Assembly (NCBI GenBank): GCA_027382625.1
Contig: JAJKFJ010021434.1
Span: 1 to 24,283, forward strand
Direction: 5' to 3'
Source: Tetmemena sp. SeJ-2015
Taxonomy: Eukaryota; Ciliophora; Spirotrichea; Sporadotrichida; Oxytrichidae
DNA: 24,283 bases
Shown here one piece after another: positions 9,682 through 21,300 of this stretch (its first letter is position 1; each line of letters starts with the position of its first letter). The translations under genes and the position numbers were made by a program. The notes beneath the pieces were generated by a model. That model worked only from the letters and a program-made list of their open reading frames with translations, had not been told where the DNA came from and ran no database searches.

Positions 9682-9769
9682 GTAAGTTCTAATCTCGACG
9701 GATCGGAATTCGTCATCTACACTCATTTTTCATCATCATTTCAAACTAATACTTAAATTATTTAAATGA

Positions 9770-10311
9770 AAGGCAATTATTAAATTATGATTTTTATTTA
9801 TTTAAAAAACATTGGAAAAATTTAAATAATTTTACCAAAAATTATTTTTAGTTAATCAATTATCCTATACTATAAAATTAGAATTGATGATAAAAGAATG
9901 AATTTATATCTTTAACATAATAGAAATACTTTTTTTGGAAATTTAATAAAAAACTTTAATTATAATTTTAAAAATCAAATAATACTTATTTGATTTAGTG
10001 TTGATGCTTCAAATTTTTTAATTATAGTTCCTAGGTCAGCAAATATATTTATTTTAGACCAAATAAATGGTAATAATTTTGTATATTACAATTTAAAATA
10101 ATTTAAGAATAATCTAATTTATATTAATTGTTTAAAGGGAAAATATTTTCAAAATTTATAACTATTTACTTTGTAAAAACTGGTTAAAAAAATTATATCT
10201 CATCTCAAGATAAATAAATTATGTTTTTAAAAAATATTGAAAATTTCTCCAGTTTTTCTTCTCTCGCTTATAAATACTTATTTTTTTCTCAAGTGTGAAT
10301 TTAAATTTAGA
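9770..10311. other. AT-rich intergenic region
   Basis: No coding signal supported. It lies between the secreted-protein exons and the outer edge of the large inverted duplication. Confidence 0.45.
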
Positions 10312-10352
10312 AATGTACTCTAGAATTTAATTTGTTATAATCTTAAATTCTA

Positions 10353-13300
10353 TCAATTTCTTCTTTTATCTATTTTTCATATGATTCCTTTTTTGGGTTT
10401 CTCTACTATTATCGCTTTATTATGAACTGTCACTAGAGTTTTCTTAAGAGGTATAACTTTCTTCACTTTCATAGCTTTCACTTTCACTACTTCTGTCTTC
10501 ACTTGAATCATTGGACTCTGAACTCTGATCACTTTCTGAATCCTCACTCTCTAATGATTCTCTTCGAGAAACTATCGTATTTGAGTTATTGCTATTTTGA
10601 GAATCTTTTTCCTCTTATTTAATTTCAAAACCAGGCTATTTCTATTGATGATCATGGTCTATCAACTTTTACTATGACTTTGTCTTTTCCAAGGGTGTCT
10701 TCTATACTGGAGGAGGCTTCTATACTTCTGGTTCTAAGTCTTCAAGCTTAAATTAAACTTGCTTCTCTTGAGGCCTAACAATTGATTTGAATTGGGCTAT
10801 TTGATAGAACTTGTTGCAAATTACGAAAAGAGCGTTGATAGTAACAGTGCAAAACATGAGTGAAGTCATCAACTAGCTCTCCTACGCTTACTGGCTCTAA
10901 TCAATCATAGGCTTAGGGATGAACTAATGAGCTTAAACATAGATTAGAAAAACAGAGAAGTCGCTAAAAATCTGCTGCAAGTTTAAAACTACAGAGTTAT
11001 AGGGTTTAATTAGGAGAGTAGCAGTCAACATCAACCCATTAATTATCACATGGCCCTGCAACTGAGGCACATACTTATCTGTTACTACGAGAACAACTGA
11101 CAAAAGTATCCTCAATAATTGAAGTTAAGAGTAAATCAAAGTCAGAGGATACCAGAAGGAAGTTATCTCATACTCTTAAAATAAGATATTCCCCTCATAG
11201 TTGAGCTTATCTCTGAGCATAGTCTCAGTTAATTTTAAATTCTATTGCATTAGCTTTTGAATCTTCAGATTAAAAAAGATAGCTTTGGTGAATAACTGAA
11301 TCACATAAATCCAAGAGCTGATAGCAAAGATTAGTGAGAGTAGAGATGAAATTGAAATTTAACTCACTTCAAAGCTTAAGTACTTCAAATTCAAATGGCT
11401 GGCAAAAGCTATTTTCAGGAAGGTTAACTAAATGAAGTTATGCCAAATAATAGACTGAACTCTCATGAGTGCGATCTTTATCCTATGAGTTTTGCTCGAT
11501 AATGCTATAAATAAGAAAAAATTGGATAATAAATTAAATGGATATTTTTTAATGTAAATTCAGCATTTTAGATTTATTGGACGCCCTATAAATTATGTTA
11601 TTTTATTTTATTTTAACTTTAATGAGAATGCTTTATTCATAATTTAACTTTTTGCTTGTGAATCTAAGTTAAAGAATTGGAAAAACAAGAAAATGCTAAG
11701 GGAAAGTCCACGTTGACTTTATTGTCTTATTTTTAATATTTTGATACAATTTCTATCAGCCAAATAATATTTGCATATATTAGAATTTCAATGACTCCTT
11801 TTAAGAAAATTGTAAACACTAAAAGAGTGAGGACATCAGCAGAGTTATGCAATAGAATAACAGATTAAATTTACAACTTCTCAAAGGAATAATGAGGTGG
11901 AGCATACTCCTTTTCAATCCAAGTAGAATTAGTAGTACCTCCCAATGAAAGTAATTTAACAACTTCGTTTTAAGGAAACGCATATCTAAAACTAAGAGCG
12001 AAATCTAGTGAAGCAGTTGGAACCATAAGATTATTCAAAGGCATTAGATAAATCAACTATAAAGTTTACATCATTATCCATAGATCTCTCAAGTTGTAAC
12101 CAAAGAAAGCGCCAATTATTCCCATACCAAAGGAAAATAGTACCAAAGAGAAACATAGAGTATTCACTATCTCAGGAGGCTTTCCATATAATCTCACTTC
12201 AGTTTATTCATCCATCCCGTAAGGATATATTATTCATCAAATAATTTTAAGAGGAGATTAGGAATAATAATAATATCTATTTAAAATTTTTCAATTGTAT
12301 TAAATGAAATTTCTAAATTTGAAAAAATGAAAAGGAGAGTATAATTAAGTTTTAAGAAAGACGAATAAATAAAGAAAGAATAAAGAACGATGATGAATAA
12401 CACTATTTTTTAGTTATACAATATATTTATTATATTTAACGTAATAAAATGCACTCATTTCATATTAGAGAAGAGTTAACCATCACAGTTTTATCTTTTA
12501 AACTTTTAATTTGCGACCGATCATTGAAGTTTATGACAATCCTCTCAATTTAACTTCCAAAAAGTTAATTTTAGCACATGAAATCTATAATAATTGTCTT
12601 CGTTCCGTTTAGCTACCTATTTTTGTACAAACCCATCCTTGTAACATTCCACTAATAGTCATAACCGTTTATCCCAAGTGGCCCGCGGAGCTCCAATGTC
12701 CAATGCTATGGGTTTTGAGGATTAAAGGTGGAGCTCGTGATTATCAGATCGCTGAAGGTTACATAAATCTGGGTGTTAAACTTATTAATCGAGGCCTCGA
12801 CTATTATGGGAGCTGCTTTTGAAATGCAATAGTCCCTACTTATTGGACTGCCGCCGTCGCAATGAAATCCTTCCTCCACCATGCAATTTTAAGAGCAACC
12901 ATCTCCATCGATCTAATTACCATCGTCACATTAAGCATACCCCATATTTATACCGTCGCCACATATTTCTTAGCAAATATCTGGAGTTAGGTAAGACCCT
13001 TAGGAACAGGAAAATCCAGTTTCAATCAAGCATTTACTTGAACAGCCGTCTCCCGAGACCTGGTTCCCATCATCGCATGAATTTAGGCTGCTCATCATAT
13101 TTCTAGAATCTCCGCATATTTCTTTGCAAACTGAGGGACTTGTTGAATTTCCTAAGGTGCAAACAAATCCTTCTTCTACAGAGCAATAAGATGTGCACCC
13201 ATCTCCATCTCTTATGTTTCCATCATCGCATTCATGCATCATCACATTCTTTCCATCACCACATATCTCGAAACAGATCGATGGTTCATAAATTGACCCA

Positions 13301-16300
13301 CTCTCACACTAAAAGCCGCTCTCAACATTGCAAGTTGAAGAACATCCATCACCATTATAACTGAGAATTAAACTAAAATTGATTATTGGTAAATATAATA
13401 AACAGTGGTTCTAATTAATGATTATTGAAATGGCTTAATATCCCTCTTCTGACAGCAAAAAACTTGCTTATTAGATAACAATCAAAAACTAATGTTAGTT
13501 TCTACATTTTACCAATATATTTGAGTCTTCTTATGCCCATCTGGCTAATTTGTTGCAAACGCTTGGGTTTAGTTAATTAGTCTGACAGAAGTGCAAGCTT
13601 GAATTAGGCTGACCTCAAAGCAAGAACCTGTAAAACAGCCATCACCAATTCCAATCATACTTTAGCCAGTCAATCCAATTACTGCACCTCAGCTTCCACA
13701 TATTTCTGCTCAATCACCAGATATTTCAGAAAAAGATAACTCTGATAGCTGGGCCGCACCGTAGCAAGTGAACTTCCTGTTTAAATCGTACAGAGGATGT
13801 ACACACCATACGCTCAAACTCTTATTCACATGTTCCATCATCTACCAGAAATCCATGATCTCTATCATCTGTCACATTAAATTTCCTCACGCATTTTCTT
13901 TTTATATAGAACCCTTACACTATTAAAAAGCCATAAAAAAATCATCTGTAGCGTCTCAATGAGACGAAGTTGAAAGAACACTCCATGGCCTGCTAAATTA
14001 AGTTACCCATCAAGCCTAAATTGTCGTCTTGCCTGTTTAAAATAATATTTTCTTCCGAATCTATCCACAAATTTCTTACAATTTATCTTTTTCAACTATA
14101 TCCTCCCAACATAGAAAACCAGCTGTCAGTTTTGCAATTCTAGTCCGCACCCATCGATAGTGTATATTAAGTTTTCATCATCGCTTAAAATTTTTTTCCT
14201 ATGTTAAGAGCTTCCGCAATTCAAAGCAAATGCATATCTCTGCTGAATTACTAACATCCAACTAACAATATCTATAGCCTTTTCATATGAGGCACTAAAT
14301 TGTGAGCAGTACCCACTCTCCAATCAGACAGTAATTACGTATCATCAGCTTCTTTCAAAATCTCCCAACTCTTCGAGACCATCCCTCTACCACAAAGACT
14401 TTGCATTAGAGAAGGAGTCTCGAGCATGTCCAACCTATTTCAATCTTGCAAATAGAGTTGCATCCATCCCCGTTTTCTGAGTTCCCATCATCACAGCCCC
14501 CAGTTGGAGGAATTCCAGTCCCACAAGCTTGGTAGCAAATGTCTTTCTATTGAAAATCTCCTCCATAGCATTAATAACCACTTTCAATGCTGCATTAATC
14601 TGAACACCCATCTCCATTTTAATTATTCCCGTCATCGCATTCTTCAAAGTCATCTTTATAGCCATCACCGCAATTAGTAGTGCAAGTGTCTTAATAGTTG
14701 TAGTTCCAATAAATGGGACTTTTTTTACATGAATAGCAATTTTAATTATATGCGTCCCAGCAAGTACGGCAGCTTAAGTAGCAATCCGAACACCCTCCAA
14801 AAGTAGAGTTAACATACTAATTGTAGTTGCAATCATTAAAACATTAGCCAGTAGACTTAGGACAAAGAGTGCAACTACCTCCATTTGAATTACTTAAGCA
14901 GCCAGTTGTCTGGACCATCTTTTAGAGGTCTAGAGTTTCTTTAGAGTAGTCGGTGACTTGAAGTTTGCTTATGAAACCTCTGAATCCATATCCAATACTT
15001 GTAGTAGCTGTGGAAGTTTCAGAGAATACGCTATTGACATTGCTGCAAGAAGGAGAGACTTAGTCAATTGCCATGCATATTTTAGATGAAGAAGAGGTAG
15101 TTTTCACAACTGTAAGCGCGACATAATGCCATTATCCAAGTTAGATTCCTCCCATTGTGTATGTGATCGTATTTCCCATAAAAGAACATTGCATTTAGTT
15201 TGCGTTATTGGTGAACCCCCATTGTATGTAACTATTTCCAGGTGAAGAGTATTTCTCGAATATTATAGAATCACTATTTAAACTGCTAGTTGGCCTAATC
15301 CAGGCCTCAATAGTGAAGCTTCTTTGCTCCGAGAGGTAGAAGGTGCTGCTTACTGATTTAATATACTAATTGTAATTAGCGAAAGTATAAGTATTTTATG
15401 ATGCATTTTAAAACACTCTTCAACCTCTAAATTGAAATGCGCTTAATTAAGTATTAGAAATACGGCAATTAGCTCTGTTAACAACTTTGGATCGTTAGGG
15501 AAACTTGATTAATATTGAAATCGATTATCGCTAATGAATGTGTCATAGGCTCTGAATCATGCTAAGCAAGGTGGTTTTTGGCAGATATCTTTTACCAATT
15601 ACCTTCTCGACACCAAGAAATCGCAGTTAGAATTGAAAATTAGGTATTATGCTACGGACTTGGACAAATATCTTGGCCCTAGAAGAACTAGAATTTCGTT
15701 TGTAATGCCCACGAACAGCGCTAAGTTTAGGAAGTCCATAACAAACGGAAAACGACACCCCTCTGTGCCACCAGAGTAACTATCAAAATTTTATGGATAC
15801 GAATCATTAAAGCGGTTTCGTAACACACGTTCGTATCTGTGCGTAGACTTTACCGGCATCAGTCTCCGCAAAGCACCTTAGATAAGTAATTCTATTATCT
15901 AGAGTAAATGTAACTGTTACAAAGTTCCAGCCATCTAACACAAAAGTTAAGGTTAGGAACTTTTTTTCTAATGAGGGAAGGTTGACTTACAATCTACTTT
16001 GCATCCAGGCATATTAACGTAAATTCTATAGTTTACAGTATTGTAGGGATTGTTATTCATCTTCATTTATATTTATCTATTTGAGTCAAAACCAACGCAA
16101 AATTGCTCATTAGGAACAAAAAGAGAGGGATCGTTTCTCTAAAAATTATAAATATAAGAGGCAAAAATTTACCCACTATCTGCAAACCAACATCGTCTAA
16201 GCAGGAAAATCATTTATATAGAACCAAGTAGATACTGAAAAATTACCATCACATCCTAAATGACTAATTATGAATTAAGAAAATTTATTTTAGACCATCG

Positions 16301-16812
16301 ATACATTTCTCTCATTACTGTTAATAAAAGATATAGAGGATAAGAAAAATGGATTAAAATAATATGACCCCCCCCCATCTGCTGGACAAACAAGTCATAT
16401 AAAATCTCACCATCTTTGATATGACTTGGATTGGAAAAATAGCATCACCGTCTTGGTTGATTTGGAAACTCTTTGTTGTTAGATGGCATCAAAGTGAGGT
16501 AGCATGATAGTTTTATATTTATATTACTCAAAATTAGCAAATTTAATCGTTATCATTAATATTTTAGACTTAAGGAATCTGAAAACATAAGGGTGAACCA
16601 GCAGGTGCCTATAGTTGCGACAGCAAAATTCCTATCTCCTTTCAACACTCCAAGACCCAGTATGGAGACTAACTTGAAATTTACGTGAGTAATCCACAAG
16701 AGATTACGCGTCTCATTACATTCTATTGATTTGCCCGATCAAGTAAACCCACAATCGGAAAATCTTAGAGGTACCAAATAATATAAGGAATGGAATAATC
16801 AATGTCTAGCAT
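10353..16812 (-). CDS. Cys-rich DUF4215 multi-pass membrane protein, left paralogue
   Basis: Minus-strand copy of the gene at 18376-24242. The start ATG aligns at 16812-16810 and the expected TGA at 10355-10353, although an extra A near 10376 shifts the end frame. The 3' half is clean and gives the best view of the membrane part: RDLWIMMQTLQLIYLMPL, ADVLTLLVFTIFLKGVIEIL, SLLSLIFAISSWIYVIQLF, RILLSVVLVVTDKY, FSDFSVFLIYV and TSLMFCTVTINALFVICNKF; about eight hydrophobic segments. Then comes a Gln/Pro/Lys-rich stretch and an acidic Ser-rich tail. No TGA occurs in the membrane-part frame (about 10600-12226, IES excluded). The 5' half (13440-14440, 15450-15900, 16300-16800) carries single-base indels every 8-10 nt. 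At 14050-14400 it shows two further damaged DUF4215 units absent from the right copy. Likely a surface receptor or adhesin by architecture; function unknown. Confidence 0.7.
11501..11691 (-). other. IES candidate in left paralogue, pointer TAGCATT, 191 bp
   Basis: On the minus strand TAGCATT occurs at 11698-11692 and at 11507-11501 (AATGCTA on plus). Excision joins KVNVDFPLAL to SSKTHRIKIALMRVQS in exact frame and removes an in-frame TGA. The 7-bp pointer is the longest in the window. Confidence 0.7.
12227..12461 (-). other. IES candidate in left paralogue, pointer TAATAT, 235 bp
   Basis: ATATTA (TAATAT on minus) at 12227-12232 and 12462-12467. Excision joins VMVNSSLI to YPYGMDEQTEVRLYGK in frame and removes a TGA next to the pointer. 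The same IES occurs in the right paralogue with a 5-bp longer body. Confidence 0.75.
12820..14690 (-). repeat. DUF4215 Cys-rich repeat tract, left copy
   Basis: Minus-strand units of the form CDDGN-x-x-x-GDGC-x-x-x-C-x(2)-E-x-G-(F/Y)-x-C...CGDG. Units are clean at 12820-13330 and 14440-14690 and damaged between. Confidence 0.8.
16139..16172 (-). other. Intron, 34 nt (left paralogue)
   Basis: GTAAATTT...TTTTTAG on the minus strand, the counterpart of the 35-nt intron at 18987-19021. Confidence 0.65.
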
Positions 16813-18375
16813 ATAGATCTTAGCCCAAATTGTGAAATAGACATCTGTAGGAGACTAATAATCACTAAGATGATAATTAGCTTATAATTAAATCCGCAAA
16901 AACGTAGTAAGTACAAAACTTCTCAACAATTGTCTCTTACAATTGACTGATTTTGTTTACATCATTTAATACAATGATAAACAATCCAAAAATGCTGTGA
17001 TAAGAAATCATGTTATAGCAAGAACTCATCTTCCAAAACCACCATTTAATAGACCGATAATTGATGTATTTGTTATAAGAAAGTGCACTTTTACTTTATT
17101 AAAATATGTAGATTCGACTATGAAAAATCTCAGTCATACTTTGAGCGACATCTATACTTACCGATATAAGATATTGGTGTTGTCTCCCTGATTGTATAAT
17201 TAAAACTAATTGGAAAGAGAACTTCGAACTCAAAATTCCACTCTCCGGAGGGAGTCGCTAGAATAAGTAAAATGCAACTATTTTTAATTAATTTAGAAGA
17301 TATGCAGATAATAGTACTATTCGCAGGAAGATCAGCACAAGGAAATTATAGATGCTGAGATACAGATAGCAGACTCTATATCTCTGGTTAAAAATCATAA
17401 TCTAAGTATTTTAATTTTAAATTATTGAGGTACAAATAAATCAGAACATACCGGGATTCCTTTCTAGTCTAAAAATAAATTCACTTATAAATTAAATAAT
17501 TAATAAATGAGAAAGACTGAAGCAGATAATAAAGTACTTACTAAATTAATTTATTCTCAGTGGATTTTTCAAAATAAATAGTAGAAAGAATCCTAAAAAA
17601 ATTAAAAATGTCCTATTGAAATATAAAAGAATTTTATAGAAAATAAAAAAAGTTATACATATAATTAAAAAGGATTTAGTAAAATTTTAAGAATTTTAGG
17701 GGTTTAGGATATTTTGATTAAAAAATGATATTAGTGTATTGATCTATTTTATATTGTCATTTTTATATAAATTGAAATTTAAAAAGTACCTCCACAGATG
17801 GGATAGGAATTATTTTTAACTGCAATAAAAAGCCCATAATATGAAAGGAAAGTTAGAATAAGTTTTGGATATTTAATTTCTTATACTTAAAAGTATCTAT
17901 AAACTACTACTTTATTGCAAATAATTTCAGTATTCTTAGTTAATTTTTTAATTAAATAATTTTAATTTTTTAGCCATTTAAATCTTCGCATTTATAATAA
18001 TTAGATTAATCAACTAAGCAGAAAGATTCGTTGAAATGTCTTAATTGCTTCAGTAATAAACAAGTTTTCTCAAAGAATAGAAAAACTGATCTCTATGCTT
18101 TTTTTATAAAAAATCTAGGACTTAACATAAAATATTTATAAATTAAGTCAAGCTTTACTTTATTATCAGTCTTTAAATGGTAGTTTTTGAAGATGAGTTC
18201 TTGTGATAACTATTTCTATCAGGACTTTTTGTGTATATCATTTATAAATTGTAAAAAATACAGCATTTAAAACAATTTTGAAATGTTGATTTTACGTTTT
18301 GATATTTTATAAATTAATTCTCTATTATATATTGATCTCCTCAATGTTTTTCTAAATTTTGAGCTAAGATTCTAT
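16813..18375. promoter_or_regulatory. Divergent intergenic region shared by the two paralogues
   Basis: About 1.56 kb between the start codons of the head-to-head copies, AT-rich, with no supported gene. It contains the symmetry centre of the inverted duplication. Both promoters must lie here if both copies are expressed; no defined promoter motif is recognised. The left half is indel-damaged relative to the right half. Confidence 0.5.
17562..17593. repeat. Near-palindrome at the symmetry centre
   Basis: GGATTTTTC (17562-17570) faces GAAAGAATCC (17584-17593) across a 13-nt loop, at the geometric centre of the large inverted duplication. Confidence 0.45.
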
Positions 18376-21300
18376 ATGCATAAATTGTTATTCCTCGCTT
18401 TATTTATACCTCTGTTTTGATTGTGGGGTGTTATTGATCGAGCTCAATAGATGATAATGGAGCGAATTTTGGTACTCAGAATTCAAGGTTTGTCTCCAAC
18501 GGGCTTTAGTTTGAAGGAATAAATTTTGCTTGCACACATGCACCTGCTGGCACCACTATAAGTAAGTTTGTGTTACCCTTGCTCTAACGCTAAATCAAGC
18601 ATTATCGGTCTAGTTAAAACAAGAAATTATAATGTTTAGACTTCTAAATAACATCACAAGTTACTAAAAATTTCCTTCTTAAGAAGTAGAGATCTTAATC
18701 CTATTTTATATAAGGCATATGCCAATAATAAAAATCGTAGTAAGAATATAGCCCCATGCACTCTGAAATAAAATTTATCTAAAAAAATAAGTAAAAAAAC
18801 AAGTCTTAATCACTAGTTCAGTTATTTTTTATCGAAGAACTCATAACTTTTATAAAATGAATTGTGATAATGAAAATGACTTCTCTTTACGTTAGTCATT
18901 TAGGATGTGATGGTAATTTTTCCGTGTCTACTTGGTTCTATATCAATGATTTTCCTGCTCAGACGATGTTGGTTTGCAGATAGTGGGTAAATTTTTGCCT
19001 CTTATATTTAATAATTTTTAGAGAAACGATCCCTCTCTTTTTGTTCCTAATGAGCAATTTTGCGTTGGTTTTGACTCAAATAGATAAATATAAATGAAGA
19101 TGAATAACAATCCCTACAATACTGTAAACTATAGAATTTACGTTAATATGCCTGGATGCAAAGTAGATTGTAAGTCAACCTTCCCTCATTAGAAAAAAAG
19201 TTCCTAACCTTAACTTTTGTGTTAGATGGCTGGAATTTTGTAACAGTTACATTTACTCTAGATAATAGAATTACTTATCTAAGGTGCTTTGCGGAGACTG
19301 ATTCCGGATAGTCATAATCCAAGATAACGAACGGTTTTCATAACAGCTCTAATGACGATTCCAGTAAGAATTTTGGTTATATCTTGTGCACAGGGGGCTT
19401 CTAGTCTCGTAATATTGAGATGGACCTCCCAACTACAGTTTAACCGTGGGCTTTACAATCGAATCAAGTTTTCTAGGCCAATTTGAGCCAAGCCTAGCTA
19501 TAATAACAACGATATTTACATACTACTAGCGAATTCCTTTAAGAGTGTAGCAAATTGTAAAAATATCGGCCCAAACCCAAAACACTTGAGCTATCAAATC
19601 AAAGCCAATGGACTTAATCTCATTGCAGACTACGGATTTTTCTATTAACAAGTTTCCTTCAACAGTCCAAGTGTAACCAGACTCTAAGTGGCCATTCTAA
19701 TGACTTGTTCTAGATCAAATTTTAAAGATTCACTCGCTGCTTCTCCCATATGCAAAGAGCACTTTGTTCATGAATATCTACTGTTCGCTAATTAGAAATT
19801 AGAATATTGATTCAGTAAGTAGCACTTTCTACCTTTAAGAACAAAGAAGCTTCACTATTGAGGCCTGGATTAGACCTACCAGCACTTTAAATAGTGATTC
19901 TACAATTTTTGAAAAATTCTCTTAACCTGGGAATAGCTACATACAATGGGGGTTCACCAATAACGCAAACTAAATGCAATGTTCTTTTATGGGAAATACG
20001 ATCACATACACAATGGGAGGAATCTAACTTGGATAATGGCATTATGTCGCTCTTACAGTTGTGAAAACTACCTCTTCTTCATCTAAAATATGCATGGCAA
20101 TTGACTAAGTCTCTCCTTCTTGCAGCAATGTCAATAGCGTATTCTCTGAAACTTCCACAGCTACTACAAGTATTGGATATGGATTCAGAGGTTTCATAAG
20201 CAAACTTCAAGTCACCGACTACTCTAAAGAAACTCTAGACCTCTAAAAGATGGTCCAGACAACTGGCTGCTTAAGTAATTCAAATGGAGGTAGTTGCACT
20301 CTTTGTCCTAAGTCTACTGGCTAATGTTTTAATGATTGCAACTACAATTAGTATGTTAACTCTACTTTTGGAGGGTGTTCGGAATGCTACTTAAGCTGCC
20401 GTACTTGCTGGGACGCATATAATTAAAATTGCTATTCATGTCCAAAAAGTCCCATTTATTGGAACTACAACTATTAAGACACTTGCACTACTAATTGCGG
20501 TGATGGCTATAAAGATGATTTTGAAGAATGCGATGACGGGAATAATTAAAATGGAGATGGGTGCTCAAATTAATGCAGCATTGAAAGTGGTTATTAATGC
20601 TAAGGAGGAGATTTTCTATAGAAAGACATTTGCTACCAAGCTTGTGGGGCTGGAATTCCTCCGACTGGGGGCTGTGATGATGGTAACTCAGAAAACGGGG
20701 ATGGATGCAACTCTATATGCAAGATTGAAATCGGTTGGACATGCTCGGGAACTCCCTCTGTTTGCTAATCTTTGTGTGGGGATGGTCGAAGAGTTGGATT
20801 TGAATGATGCGATGATAGTATTTTTCATTTAAATTTTTTATCAGAGGTTTTAATTTTCTTTAATAATATTGAATTTTTATTAATAATTTATAATTTGCAT
20901 TAAATTTATAAGATGCTGTATTTTCTTAAGTTTTGTCAAACAATTAATACTTAAAACATTTAATCTTTTTTGGCTTTAAATAAATTTGCACTTTATATTA
21001 CGATTGATTCTAAGAAAAGTTCTCATGATTTTACTTTTCAGTTTTATCAATATTTTAAAACAGGCAAACGAATGTGATGATGGGAACTTAATAGACGGGG
21101 ATGGGTGTTCTTCAACTTGTCTCATTGAGACTGGCTACAAATGCTATAGTGGTAGTTCTTATACAAAAGATAAATGCGTGGAAATATGTGGCGATGGATA
21201 GAATCATGGATTTTACTAGTGTGATGATGGAAATGTGAAAGATGGCGATGGTTGTACATCCCTCTGTACGATTGAAACAGGATTCACTTGCTCGGGTGGT

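Larger units (their letters stand above)
10312..17570 (-). repeat. Left arm of giant inverted duplication (about 7.2 kb)
   Basis: The outer edge at 10312 (AATGTACTCTAGAATT...) is the reverse complement of the last bases of the window. Matching runs inward with high identity through 10312-13440 and 14440-15450, and with many indels elsewhere, to near 17.5 kb. For example, 16600-16800 pairs with 18420-18560, and 16980-17110 pairs with 18040-18240. Clean parts differ by substitutions. Confidence 0.85.

Noticed and set aside
13140..13364. His-rich plus-strand reading frame, and its mirror at 21672-21896 on minus
   Set aside because: Antisense shadow of the DUF4215 repeats (CAT/CAC opposite GAT/GTG).
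16369..16378. C10 run
   Set aside because: Lies in the damaged left-arm copy of a non-coding stretch; probably a base-calling artefact.
16566..16900. Apparent plus-strand exons (EPAGAYSCDS and following)
   Set aside because: Antisense of the damaged 5' end of the left paralogue; it pairs with 18420-18560.
20500..20832. Long plus-strand frame and its mirror 14435-14668
   Set aside because: Out-of-frame reading of DUF4215 coding; the correct frame gives CDDGN...GDGC units.
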